A stretch of 64,000 nucleotides of DNA from Phoenix dactylifera (taxonomy: Eukaryota; Streptophyta; Magnoliopsida; Arecales; Arecaceae). The notes under the pieces were generated by a model that saw nothing but the letters and a program-made list of their open reading frames with translations, was not told the DNA's origin and made no database searches. Shown here in pieces: positions 22,501 through 33,300 of this stretch; the stretch's first letter is position 1; every line of letters begins with the position of its first letter. The position numbers and the translations under genes are program-made. The stretch covers positions 14,084,129 through 14,148,128 of the forward strand of contig NC_052397.1 of assembly GCF_009389715.1 (NCBI RefSeq), in the 5' to 3' direction.

Positions 22501-23061
22501 TTGCAAGAGTTGCAATGTCATTCGGACCACTATCGCACATTATATGGTGTGGAAGGGACGATTGCTGAGATCACTCATGCATTATCATATTATGATGATT
22601 GTCCACCATATGACAGATGGATGACTATGCCGGACATGGGTCATCTTATAGCATCCTGCTATAATGTTGTCCTATACCATCTCTCGTTGCAACAATGTCT
22701 GACCTTCCTACCTCTCCGTTCTGTGCCAGTACCTCTTCTATCCCGCAAAGATATCGCTATCGGATTCGTAAATGGAAATCATTTTGTTGAGGTACTACGT
22801 TCACAACACTTGCGAATATTTAATTTTGCTTATTTAATTTTGCTTATTTATAATTTTGTAGCTATTAATATTTTCTTATTTCTAATTTTGAAGGTGTTCT
22901 TGTTGCCGGGACATCCCGTTCCGCCAGTAGCGACCAACTGGCGAAAATATCATTTTCCTTGTGCTACTGGATGGGAAAATTCATATGAAGCACGGATTCA
23001 ACAGTTCAAAGAGAGCATCTCACCTAATGTTATAATTAGCGAGACAGTAGAGTTAGATTGA
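19549..23061 (+). CDS. MULE transposase fused to an OTU-family cysteine protease
   Basis: It catalyses cut-and-paste transposition; the C-terminal OTU fold belongs to a deubiquitinase-type cysteine protease family. Predicted exons are 19549-19593, 19898-19975, 20061-21233, 21306-22036, 22318-22791 and 22894-23061, all with GT..AG introns. A FAR1-like N-terminal zinc-binding region (NWCREAGRRNGF, then CGTKKCGCPF, then HNH) leads into the MULE domain. Visible there are the first Asp (MDCTYKTN), the second Asp (VTDRD), CRWH and the likely catalytic Glu in VESAHAKLK. A SWIM zinc finger follows (CGCAIRRTHGIPCAH). The OTU part shows DGNCGFRA with the nucleophile Cys and GNHFVEV with the His. Frame changes at ~20215, ~21000, ~21110 and in the C-run at ~21705 prevent a single open frame. 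All catalytic residues I looked for remain. Confidence 0.8.
19594..19897 (+). other. Transposase intron 1 carrying the left palindrome array
   Basis: The donor is AAG|GTACGTG and the acceptor TATGTAG|GG. Nearly the whole intron is the repeat array described separately, so splicing would remove it from the transposase message. Confidence 0.6.
19631..19851 (+). repeat. Left subterminal array of 33-bp palindromic repeats
   Basis: The core is a near-palindrome of TTCTGTTCGGC, a short spacer such as TGCACGGT, and GCCGAACAGAA, repeated about five times. The array is bordered by CTCCGTTCGGCACTGGATCG on the left and CAAATCGCGTGCCGTGCTGA on the right. The same borders in inverted order enclose the right array (24945-25290). 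Every unit can fold into a hairpin on either strand. Confidence 0.85.
22085..22270 (+). repeat. Tandem 30-42 bp repeat in a transposase intron
   Basis: The unit TGCCGTGCCGAGATGTGCCG followed by ATACGGGA occurs about four to five times. Some copies carry an extra CATGTCGGGACG. It fills most of the intron between the SWIM exon and the OTU exon (22037-22317). Its GTGCCG words resemble, but are not the same as, those of the subterminal arrays. Confidence 0.8.
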
Positions 23062-23279
23062 TTATTTATATATGTACAATTTTTGAAAGTTGTAAATTTT
23101 TTTGGGCTCTTAGAGTCATGTACTGTGAAACTCCATCATCAGCTGGGAATACATATGACGACTGTTGTTTCCGTTGAGATTTCAGATGTAAACAGAAACA
23201 TACTTAAGAGCTGGTGGGAGCAAACAAATCAAACAGGGGAACTAATAGACCTTTCTGATGTACAAGAACTTAACGGTGT

Positions 23280-24880
23280 GATACGGAGATACCACTCCAT
23301 GTATCCCGGTACGCTGTCTGGATGGCCGGGTAACTGGGTGGCTCCTGCTAGCCTGGCTCAGCACGTGGTCCTCCCACCGCTCCCAAAGCTGATCCATATA
23401 GGAGTAATGTATCCGGTACGAGCCTGCTGTGGAACCTCTGTTGGCTCGCGTAGGGGCTAGTGGCGCTCGAGGGATGGTCTGAATACGACCAAACTGTCTA
23501 AGAACCCTTTCTGGATGATAGGGTTCTACGATATCAAGGCACTTGATGGAGCCACTAAAAAATGCGACGGGTATATATGGGCGATCTCCCCGAAGCCGAT
23601 GATGGGGATCCCAAATAACCTGTAAAACAAAAGGTCCATTTCAGTTTTATACTATATCGCATATTAAAAGTACTGACAAACACAAGCAAATGGTAATATG
23701 ATACGTACCTCATCGATGCTCAAAAGGTCCAATGACTCACGTAGAACCACTAAATGGTCCATCGTGGTACGGGATGGAGTACCGGGCATCCAGCGGTGCA
23801 CGCGGGGACTGGCATCAGTATACTCGAGCGACGGGTGAGGACTGAGTGCTGGAATATGCTCATAAATCCATGCCTGCAGAAGCGTCATATAACCACTGAT
23901 CTGTCTCACTGATGACCTCGACGCAATCCCCAACTGCCGATACAAATATGCTAAGGCAGCTGTACCCCAGGCATATGTGCTCACCCTATCCAGATCCCGC
24001 AGTAAACACAAATACGCTATAGGCACCCTGGTCCCACTCTTATCAGCAAAGAGTGTGCAGCCTAACAAAAATAACAAATAGGCTCGTGCTGCACACTCTA
24101 TCCTCTGCTGCCTGTCTCTATCAGATACAGAGTGAAACTGAGTCCTCAGCCACTCCATCCTCACAGACTGACCGCGCGATGACAGTACCTCCTGACGCGC
24201 GTCTCCAGCTGACACCCCCAACAACTCCACAAGTAGCTCCTCAGCATCCCGATCACTCATCCTCTCAGGAGAAACTGATACTGAGGAACCTGCGACAGGA
24301 ATCCCTAAAATGGCGGATACATCATCCAACGTGATAGTGATCTCGCCAAATGGTATATGGAAGGTGTTCGTCTCGGGCTGCCATCTCTCTACGAAGCCCG
24401 AAATCAGAATCTTATCGATGAATCGATAAGAGCACTGTACTAACTCTACGAGGCCCGACTGCCTCAATAGTGCTCTGAACCTGGTATTTGGTTGGTTTGA
24501 AGACCACCACTTCCATTCACCAACCTTGGCAGTATGGTTCATGCACTTTAGTGGAGCTCGTTCCTGTAATATAAATGTATAATTACTACTATTTTATAAA
24601 ACATCAATAAACAAAATATAATGCTATAACAAATAAACAATACCTGTTGCCTCCAGATGGAAGCTGCTATATGCGTCCTGAAACTGATCAGGACGGACTC
24701 ATCCTCTGGACCTCCTGGACATGGTCCAACGGACTCATCGTCTTCGCCCCTAGCGGGCATATCATCATGCTCTGACTCAGGAGAGTCCGATGGCATATGA
24801 GCAGGCTCGGGAGAAGCAATCCTAGCACGACGTCTCCTAGCTGACGCCGTAGGTCTAACTCTGGCGGGACGGGGATCCAT
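23280..24880 (-). CDS. Plant mobile domain (PMD, MAIN/MAIL1-like) protein carried by the MULE
   Basis: PMD proteins occur both as host nuclear factors (MAIN, MAIL1 type) and as transposon-borne genes; their biochemical activity is not settled. Predicted exons are 24880-24644 (MDPRPARVRPTASARRRR, basic then acidic), 24563-23709 and 23619 to about 23280. Exon 2 carries the PMD signature: WKWWSSNQPNTRFRALLRQS, FVERWQPETNTFHIPFGEIT, TLDDVSAILGIPV, then YLLFLLGCTLFADKSG and WGTAALAYLYRQL. Exon 3 has PYHPERVLRQFG, YSYMDQLWERWEDHV and, one frame over, YMEWYLRIT. One frameshift near 23290 precedes a stop at 23229-23231. An acceptor-like TTTTCAG lies directly before the ATG, so a 5' non-coding exon beyond the right palindrome array is likely. 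It converges on the transposase gene. Confidence 0.8.
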
Positions 24881-24944
24881 GTCTGAAAATATAGAAATTC
24901 AATGTTAGGCTATATCAAAGAAAATAATTCAATTGCATACATAA

Positions 24945-25290
24945 ATGTTCGGCACAAAATTCAGCACGGCACGCGATTTGGCACCAGAAGCCTTCTGTTC
25001 GGCTGCACAGTGCCGAACAGAAGGCTTCTGTTCGGCTGCACAGAGCCGAACAGAAGGCTTCTGTTCGGCTGCACGGTGCCGAACAGAACCCTTTTGTTCG
25101 GCACTGTGCAGCCGAACAGAAGCCTTCTGTTCGGCACCGTGCAGCCGAACAGAAGCCTTCTGTTCGGCACCGTGCAGCCGAACAGAAGCCTTCTGTTCGG
25201 TTGAGGGTTGCCGAACAGAGGGCTTCTGTTCGGCACTGTTCAGCCGACAGAAGGGTTCTGTTCGGCGATCCAGTGCCGAACGGAGCACTG
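24945..25290 (-). repeat. Right subterminal array of 33-bp palindromic repeats
   Basis: An inverted copy of the left array with about ten units instead of five. It starts TTCGGCACAAAATTCAGCAC and ends GATCCAGTGCCGAACGGAG. It lies in the predicted 5' intron of the PMD gene, as the left array lies in transposase intron 1. A 21-base G run follows at 25296-25316. Confidence 0.85.
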
Positions 25291-25316
25291 GAGGCGGGGG
25301 GGGGGGGGGGGGGGGG

Positions 25317-25734
25317 AGCTACCTCGAGGTGGTCGTGGAGGCGCCGGCGAGGTGCTCGTTGCTCGGGAGATGGCCGGGGAGGTGGTTCCGGGAGAAGCCG
25401 GCGAGGTGGTCGGAGATCGGGAGAATGCCGGCGACGAGAGGGAGAAGGGGGAACGGGGGGGTTTTGGGCGTTGGCGAGGTGCACTGCACCGACCGGCGAC
25501 GAGAGGGAGAAGGGGGAGACGGAGGGGGTTTGGCCGCCGGCGAGGTTTTTTGGGCGGAAGGGTTACGGTGTTTTGGAGGGGAAGAGCGGGGTGGGGGGGG
25601 GGGGTTTGGGGGTGTAGAGAGCAATTTAGGTGAGGGGGTGGGGAGGGTGGGGGGTAATTTAGGTATTTTTAATTTTTTAGGGGTGTCCTTAGCAAATGGG
25701 GGGGGGGGGGGGGGGGGGGGGGTGTAGAGAGTAT
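25317..25734. other. GC-rich subterminal segment and inner TIR-like copy of the MULE
   Basis: GAGAGGGAGAAGGGGG-type words repeat twice (25435 and 25500), perhaps a 5' leader of the PMD gene. At 25680-25697 GGGTGTCCTTAGCAAATGGG mimics the inverted form of the TIR word GCTCAGGACACC, so an inner diverged TIR copy lies about 70 bp inside the true end. A 25-base G run follows. Confidence 0.5.
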
Positions 25735-25798
25735 TTAATTTTTTTTTAATTTTTGGGGGGTGTCCTGAGCAATAGGGGGGGTGTATATAGAACCACCC
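25735..25798 (-). repeat. Right terminal inverted repeat of the MULE
   Basis: Read on the minus strand: GGGTGGTTCTATATACACC, then a C run, ATTGCTCAGGACACC and an A/T-rich stretch, matching the left TIR. The 9-bp duplication TTGGCTTTG follows on the plus strand. Confidence 0.85.
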
Positions 25799-25807
25799 TT
25801 GGCTTTG

Positions 25808-27355
25808 GGATGCTCCTGGGGGTTCCATTACTTCGTGTCTGCTGTCCCGTCAATTCATTGATGTCTTGAAGCAAAGCCTAACGCACCAAAAGCGGGGAAA
25901 ACACAAGAAATATCCCTCGATCCTTTGAACTCACCGCAAGAAAATCTTATGCTGCATGAGAGACGATCTAATGTATGTAAGACCCGACCTTTCCCAAGAG
26001 ACAGAAACAGCATCGTAGGGGAATTAATGATACCTGGTTTGGCTGTGCTTCAATTCTTAACACACATAATTAGTATTTTATGTTTACTGCAATACATGAT
26101 TAGGCCAGTGTTTTTCCACAGAGTGGTGCTTTCTCTACATAATTAAATCTTTTTTTTATGTAATTGTATGTAATTATGTAGGTAATCAGGGAAGAAACAT
26201 AAAATGGTTATTCAAATTAGATGACAGGAATAAAATTTGTAGTCAACATGGATAGAATATTACATGCAGTAAATCTCAAGAAAGATATCAAATAAAAATG
26301 TGTACAGCTTATAGCTGTTAATGAATATCTAATTGCGTAGGTGCTGATTTATCGAGCAAGTTCTAATTGATATGGGATCGTATCTCGCCTCGACCTTAGC
26401 GGTATTTTGAGCTTAGCGGACGAAGGTCCTTCTACCAAAATGAATCCCATTAATCACATGAGATTTCACTGTGTAGCTATTTTCAGAGGTATGGATACAG
26501 GTATTTTCGGAGCACCACATGGAGGTACCATGTAGTTATTTTAAGTTGGTTGCCTGAAAATGCCTACGCAAACTTGTTTGTCAATAGACCATAGTCATTT
26601 ACAGGGGAGTAGGTTAATCAATTTTGACTAGGGCTACAATACTATAATTGGAGAAATTATACCCTACACTGCATGCGCCGACATCGCTATGCACCATGCC
26701 AATCACTGCTTCTCCTTGCTATAGGCCAATCATCGGGACGAGCGCATGATGAATAGGGCCCATAGAAGGAGATAGAGTAATTGGCATGGTGCATGGCCAT
26801 GTGGCGCACACAGTGTAGAATATATTTGCCCTAGAATTGCTTATCTAGGTGCATCCAAATGTGGTCCAGGTCAATCAAGTCTGAAACGATCGATTCTGTA
26901 TCCCCAAGTTCTATAAATTTCGTGCATGGCCATAAGAAAATGCAGCCCTGCGGAACTTGAAAACAATTGAACCTAGAATAGATCCACCATGAATGCTCAA
27001 AACTATATTGTCCCAAAGCCAACTACAACTTAAAACAGTTTCATTCTTTGTATCAAGATACATCAGCAACCCACATAACACATGAAGCATTTTGAGCTCT
27101 GGAAGTAGTCCTCAAAAATATCGGCAGAGCTTTTAATTCTTATAATTATTTTCAAATGCTTTACATAAAAAAAGAAGCATCTAGATTTTTTTTGTGATAA
27201 CATAAATATGCCCTCTCTTAAGAACATATATAAGCATAGAAGTGTCATGAATGTAAATTACAAATATTCTCATTGAGACTGAATAGTGCAGCATCAGATC
27301 ATTAAAATGCATTACGGTTGCCCTAAGCTGCTGTCAAGATTGCAAACAGATGAGG
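25808..27355. other. AT-rich spacer between the MULE and the membrane-protein gene
   Basis: It contains the continuation of the sequence interrupted by the MULE and the foldback element at 26628-26834. No coding region is recognised. Confidence 0.4.
26628..26834. mobile_element. Foldback MITE-like element
   Basis: The ends are CTAGGGC and GCCCTAG. Arms such as ATGCACCATGCCAAT with TCTCCTT pair with AGGAGA and ATTGGCATGGTGCAT on the other side, so almost the whole 207 bp is an imperfect palindrome. The outer words ATTATACCCTACACTG and CAGTGTAGAATATA relate it to 9070-9212. No target duplication is obvious. Confidence 0.6.
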
Positions 27356-30300
27356 TCAGAGCCTCCGCAGTATGGTAACCCGGTGACGTTGGGCTAGAAT
27401 TTCGTTCATTAGTGCAATTTGATGCAGCAGTTGGTTTATCCTCTGCACAAGACAAAGATCATATTAGTCTTTTGACACTGCTAGGTTGTTAAAGCAAAAT
27501 GCATCACAAGCAAGCGTAGATGTCCACAAGCCACAAGGAATGGCCATGCTGTGCCTCAAAGAACAAAACAGGGGGAGAAAAAGCAGAAATGCTTAGCAAC
27601 ATGAAGCAGCAGTAATCAAGGCATTCTTCCAGAAATTCCTAGCAACAACCACAAAGAACCATGACTAGAACATAGAGCCATGTCAACCTGGATAGATGAC
27701 TTATTGCTTGTTGACCTCATCAAACATTGATGAAGGTAAACTCACAGGTGATCGCATATGTATTGTAGATCAGATCTTCCAGAAAAAGGCTCAAACATGA
27801 AAAGAAAATTCTAGATTGGAGTAAACATAAAAGATGTCGAAACTACAACAGAGGATACTAGTCCTCAAGCTAAAATCTTCACAAAGAAGAGTTGTGAAAG
27901 GGAAATTGATTTCCATCAAATTCTTGCCTCATATACACAGGGGCGGCCCAATACATCTGGGGGCCTAAGGCGAATTCAGTAAATGGGGCCTCTTTTTTTT
28001 AAATAATATTTTTTTAATAAATATAAAATACTTAAAAAAATGTTATGGAAATAGATTGCTGTCAAGTACACTATTTCAACAAAGATGCATGAATCTAATA
28101 AAGGTAGACAAAAAGCCTCTTCAGTTTAATATAATTCTTGAATGAAAATATTAAAAAAAAAATACTTCAAAAAAAAGGGCCCATGAAACTGTTCTTGGCA
28201 ATACTGCTTACCATGTGAAGCAAGAGCAGAATAGGAAAAGGTCATCCCATGGCGCTTCACGGTCAAAGAATTTGTCCAGAAAGGGACCTCTCTATAAGAG
28301 AAAGTAGGGTCATTATGGAAAATTCACTCCATCTAATTAATAAAAGTCCCATCCCACCATCTCCCCTTCAAGTGAGTACCCAAGCAGCCACTGCAACATC
28401 ACGGCACAGCAGCCATTCAACACCCCCCCCCCTCCCTCCTTCTCTTTCTCTACCCTCCTTTTCTTTTGTTAAAGACCATCTCCCCCTTCAAGTGAGCACC
28501 GAAGCTGCAACTGCAACATCACGGCACAGCAGCCATTCAACCCCCTCCTTCCTTTTCTCTCTCTACCACCCAAGAGGGGAGAAGAAACCGAGAGGAGAAA
28601 ATTAAAAGAATCTCCACCCTCCAAGAAGTCCTATCTCCAATCCCCCTATCTTTTTTCCTGATGGCCCAGCTGGATCAGGAGTAATGACTTGTGAGGGAAG
28701 GAAAACCAAGACCAAAACCAAAAAGAGAAGGGATGAAAGATAAGAGTGGCTTCAGGCGTGTATCAAGCCAACCAAATCCCTCCTCTCTCTCTCTCTCTCT
28801 CCACCCAAAACAAAACTACTGTCCCCAACTTCCCCAATTGCCCCTCTGCAGGCCAAGAAACCCTCCACCTCCCTTCCATCAAGGGGGAAGACTCGTAGCC
28901 AGCTTCTGCTCCCGGAGGCCTTCCATTGGCCCGAGGCCTTAGGCGACCGCCTCGGTCGCCTAGGGCTCGGGCCGGCCCTGCATATACAGCAATCTTCTCC
29001 TCATTGTACGACTAGAGACCAGCCAAACACCCTTACTTTTCAAAAAAATTTAATCGAAATGATATATCTCTACCTAACATTTATAAAGAAATGCAGTTCA
29101 CATTTTTTTAATTATGTTTGATCTATCAGTTAATTGAAGGAAATGGAAAAGAAAAGAAAGTAATGAAACAACTAATTTAACACTATGGCGAGTTGACCCT
29201 TAAGAGGTGCCTACCTAACTAGAAATCAGCCTGCTTATTTAACTAAGAGCAACGCTAGGTCATGACCTACTCAGTCATATGAAAATTCTTCCTGCCACAT
29301 AGCATGACAGGATTAGTGTTATTTGTGAGAATTGGTACAATAGACAAGGCATTGATCAAATAATAAGTTGCCATGATATCATCACACAGGCCCAAGGAAA
29401 CCTTTGTCTCTGACTGCTACCCCCCACAGCATTCGAGTGCAGTTTAGGTCCACCGTGAAGTGGATACATTAGTTACCACTGTGAACCTGCCTGCCATATA
29501 CAGTGGACTTTGACGTTGAAAGACGGTTCCATGATATTTTTTTTTGGGTAATGCTTAACATTTGATGACAAACATGCATCTCAAACTCTGGTGTGCATGG
29601 TAGGCAGGCTCATAGTAGAAACTAAATCTTCACTTGGACGTGGACAAGCATTTTCCTTTATTTAAATCCTTCTGCATGGGATCTTACATTTTCACCTAAA
29701 TATGTGAAGAAATACAAAAGAAGATGCAAAATTTGATACCTGGTCTAATAAAGTAATATCTAAAAACCTAAATTCTTCTCTTCACAAGCAAGTACCAAGC
29801 TTCTATTTTTCATCCAAATTAGCATTCCTGTAAGTGCTCACTTGAGTGGGCTCACTTTATTACTAGAACCTCTCCTCTTATAGTGGATCCCCAATTGACC
29901 ATAAAAAACCCAAAATCTATACCATATTATTAAAGAGAAAGAATATACCATTTTAGATTTTATCTATCCAATTTTGGGACTTAAATAGCCTCACTTCCTC
30001 TTTTCACCAATATCTACAAAAAAAAAAAAAAAGATTAAGTAGTTAGTCCACGTGCGCCTTTATTTATTCCTCTATTTCTCATCTACATGGTTCCTCCTAA
30101 CATCCCAAATCAAATGGATTTTATTTTTTTTAAAAAAATCTCTATCCATTTCCACATCTGGAACTGATTGGACTCTTTTTAAAATTAAAAAGAAACAAAA
30201 ATACCCAATTTTTTGAACTCTTTTTTTATTAGTTTATTTTTTAACATGCATTTGCACATGTTCCTTGCTAGTTTTATCCTAAAGTACCAGCAATCACAGG

Positions 30301-33300
30301 AAAAATAGTTTCATAAATTTTTAGAAAAATTGCCAGACTAAATTCTAGTTCACCACCTAAAGCTTCAATTACACAAAGTTGTCATGACTATTTTTCTGAT
30401 AAAATTAAATTTAGCACTTCTCATGATACCCCATTAATTTTATAAAACATTATAAAGCAACATCACATCATCTACAAATTGAATAGACCTGAAGTTCCAG
30501 TAGACACTTCATCCCCATAAGAACCCCTTCCCTCCTTTACACATGCTTCAATACTTCGTTCATGTAATAGGAAATATTACCAAGAATCCTTTACTCTATT
30601 CCCTCTTGCATTTCCAAAGTATCCATTGAAAGACTTGCTAATAAGAATGAAACCAGGTCCATGTACATCATACAGCAGATTCTCCTAAACATATTACTGG
30701 ATTATCTCATCAAAGTCAATTCATATCTTTTCCAGAAGTCCAGAAAACTTCAGAAAAGCATAAAAGAAAAAGAGAAAAAAATTGAGTAGGTGTCAAAGGT
30801 TATGTCTAAGTAAGGCTCATAGTAGCAAACATTAGGAAGAAAAAAAAAACCCTCACGAATAGCAAACTACAGAAACAATTTTGCTTTCCAAAAAGGACAG
30901 GCCACTACTGTTTCCCATGGCCCAGACATCCTCATTCGTCAACTGATCATTATTTAAAATTTTAAAACAAATCCAATCAGATATAAGAGATCCTAACACA
31001 CACAAAAAAAACTGATTGCTAAATACAGTTATTCATTCAGAGAGATCTGCATGCCACAACCCCCTGCACCACACCCAAACAAAAAAAAAAGGAGCACACA
31101 ATCTTACAACTCATACATGGCACTCCCATATGCTCCTCTTCTATGGCAACTTCACCCACCCCACCTCCCAGACCCATGGCAATGCCTGCTTTATCTCTTT
31201 TTGTTTGAGCTAATCAATTTTTTCTCTCTCTTACAAAACAAGTTGTATTTATCCACAGTTAATTTGTCTTCCAATATCTTGGCTCCGAACTTGCGGCACA
31301 TACATGTTTTGAGTGGGTCATCCAAATGATTGCTTTACTTGAGTGGGCTTTCTTGTAAAATTTGGGACTGACATTGCAGGAGTTTCTAAAATGAATTTTT
31401 AGGACTGTAGGTTTAGTTTTTTTTTTTCTTGGACCTATGGTGCTGATTGAATGCATATTGTTGCAATGGTCAGTGTCTAACACTCAACACAAACTTTAGG
31501 ACTAGTTTGCACAGACATTATAAACATTTCAATCCATCTTAGAGATCACCTCTTAATCAGATCAGTCCAATTCCTAGTATTTTAAAATAATTTCAAAAAT
31601 ATTTAAAATACTTTGAAGAACCATGCTCATGCATCTATGCCAATATTTTTCAATGTTTATCACTTTAATACACGGAAGTTTTATAAACAGGACCAAAATT
31701 GAAAAAATTAATATTGCATTGTCTGGAAAAAATTGAGAGGATTTGGCAATGAAATTATTCCTTGAGAATAGCTAGAAATGGACCACATAATCCTTAAAGA
31801 AAAGCCTTTCACATGAAGGTTGCTGCTATGGGTAGAGTATGTGCATTAGATAGTAATGGTTGCATAAGATCTGTGTAATAATATCAGCTAAAAGCTCCTC
31901 TTTCATTTTCGAGATGAATACTTGATGTATGGATGTTCTAATAGGTTTGTAACAGATAACATGCTAAATAAATCAAAGAACACACCAAAGAAAAAATAGG
32001 CATACTTTGTGCATCGTAAGTGGATTAGAGCATATTTTATCATGAGCATGATTCTATAAACATACAAGAATCCTCTGGTTTAAATGTTATCATGACATCA
32101 TCTCTTACGTAAAATGGAGAGCTCCCCCTTTCATTTCTTGTGAGATAATCAAGATGGAAAATCCATCAGAAAATTACAAGAAGTTCTGTTATTAAAAAAA
32201 AACATTTGTGTAACATCCTTTGTAAAATACCACTGAACTTTAGTTCAGTTGGTACCACCTCTTGTCACTTGGGCAAGAGGTCGAGGGTCTGATTCTGGTT
32301 GGGGTGACCCTCAAGGGGTGGGCTGGAATAAGGATCATGAAAAAGGAATAATAAGATAAGGAATCCAGGTGAATTCACCAGACCCTACCTACAAGATTCC
32401 TCTGTTCGCTCGCTATGTAAAAGGAAACTAGCATTTTCCTTAACTGCCTAACTTACAATCTAACAGAAGAAAACGGGGAAACCACTAAACATAATGATCG
32501 CTAAATTTTTGTCATCCAAGAACGAAAAAAATTATCCATCCACAACATGTTCCTCCTTAATTTCTCCACAAAATCCAATCTTTTTCCTGAAATCCAATCT
32601 ATTCACAACATGGGATGAAAGGATATTGCATTCACAACATGGGATCAATACTGAAATAGAATCATAAACGACAATACTAAATTACAAGCCAGCCAATAAT
32701 TACTGGATCAAAGACGGATAGAAATGGAATCAGGCAAAGCATGGTACCTGGTCCTTCTCTTGAACAAGGAGCAGAAGGAGCTCGTTCTCTCTCCGATACC
32801 TTCGCCTGAGGTACAGCAAAGCCCCCACAAACCCAGCCAGCGCGGCGACCGACCAAACACCCCCTCCAATCACACAATCCAATCCCCCTCCTCTCCAGAG
32901 ACAAATCTTCGAATGGATCACCTCCAACCCCGAACCGAGCAAACGCCTGGCCGAATCCGACATCCGCCGTCGCATCGCCGTCGTCTCCTCCCCCTCCCCT
33001 CCTCTTCGTGCCTCGGCTGCCGAGATGAGGACTCGCCGAGACCTCCGACCGGTTCGCCGTGGTGGTGGGGAGGTATTAGGGTTGGATTGAGGTCGAGATC
33101 GGGTCGGAGGTGGAGGCCTTCGTGGAGGCTGGGGGGGAAGATGGAGCAGTCGTCGTTGGCGGCGGCACCGACGGCGACCACTTCCCAACCCCTGCCGTTC
33201 TCCTCCGCCGCAGGCGGCGGCAAGGGGGGACCCACCGGCTCCCACCCATCACCATCGACGGCGGCGCCGACGAAAGAGAACGGCGACGCCCCCTCGTCCT

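Larger units (their letters stand above)
19304..25798. mobile_element. Complete Mutator-like element (MULE) with transposase-OTU and PMD genes
   Basis: Both ends begin GGGTRGTTCTATATACACC and continue with CCCCC.ATTGCTCAGGACACC in inverted orientation. The 9-bp duplication TTGGCTTTG flanks it at 19295-19303 and 25799-25807, the length expected for Mutator-type transposition. The 6.5-kb interior has a plus-strand transposase-OTU gene (19549-23061) and a convergent minus-strand plant-mobile-domain gene (24880 to ~23280). An inverted pair of 33-bp palindrome arrays (19631-19851 and 24945-25290) lies subterminally. The perfect target duplication suggests recent insertion, although the transposase frame is broken in several homopolymers. 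Confidence 0.9.
27443..32747 (-). other. 5.3-kb intron of the membrane-protein gene
   Basis: The donor is GACCAG|GTACCATG and the acceptor TTGTGCAG|AGG. It is AT-rich and contains the hAT element at 27938-28980 and the SINE-like repeat near 32230. No other gene is seen in it on either strand. Confidence 0.6.

Noticed and set aside
24902..25727. Overlapping open frames on both strands with repeating FCSA/LLFG/EQK words (also 19509-19897)
   Set aside because: They are translations of the 33-bp palindromic repeat, open in all frames by composition. The arrays are intronic.
32228..32330. Functional tRNA gene
   Set aside because: Box A and box B-like words are present but no acceptor, D, anticodon and T stems can be formed; a SINE-like repeat fits better.
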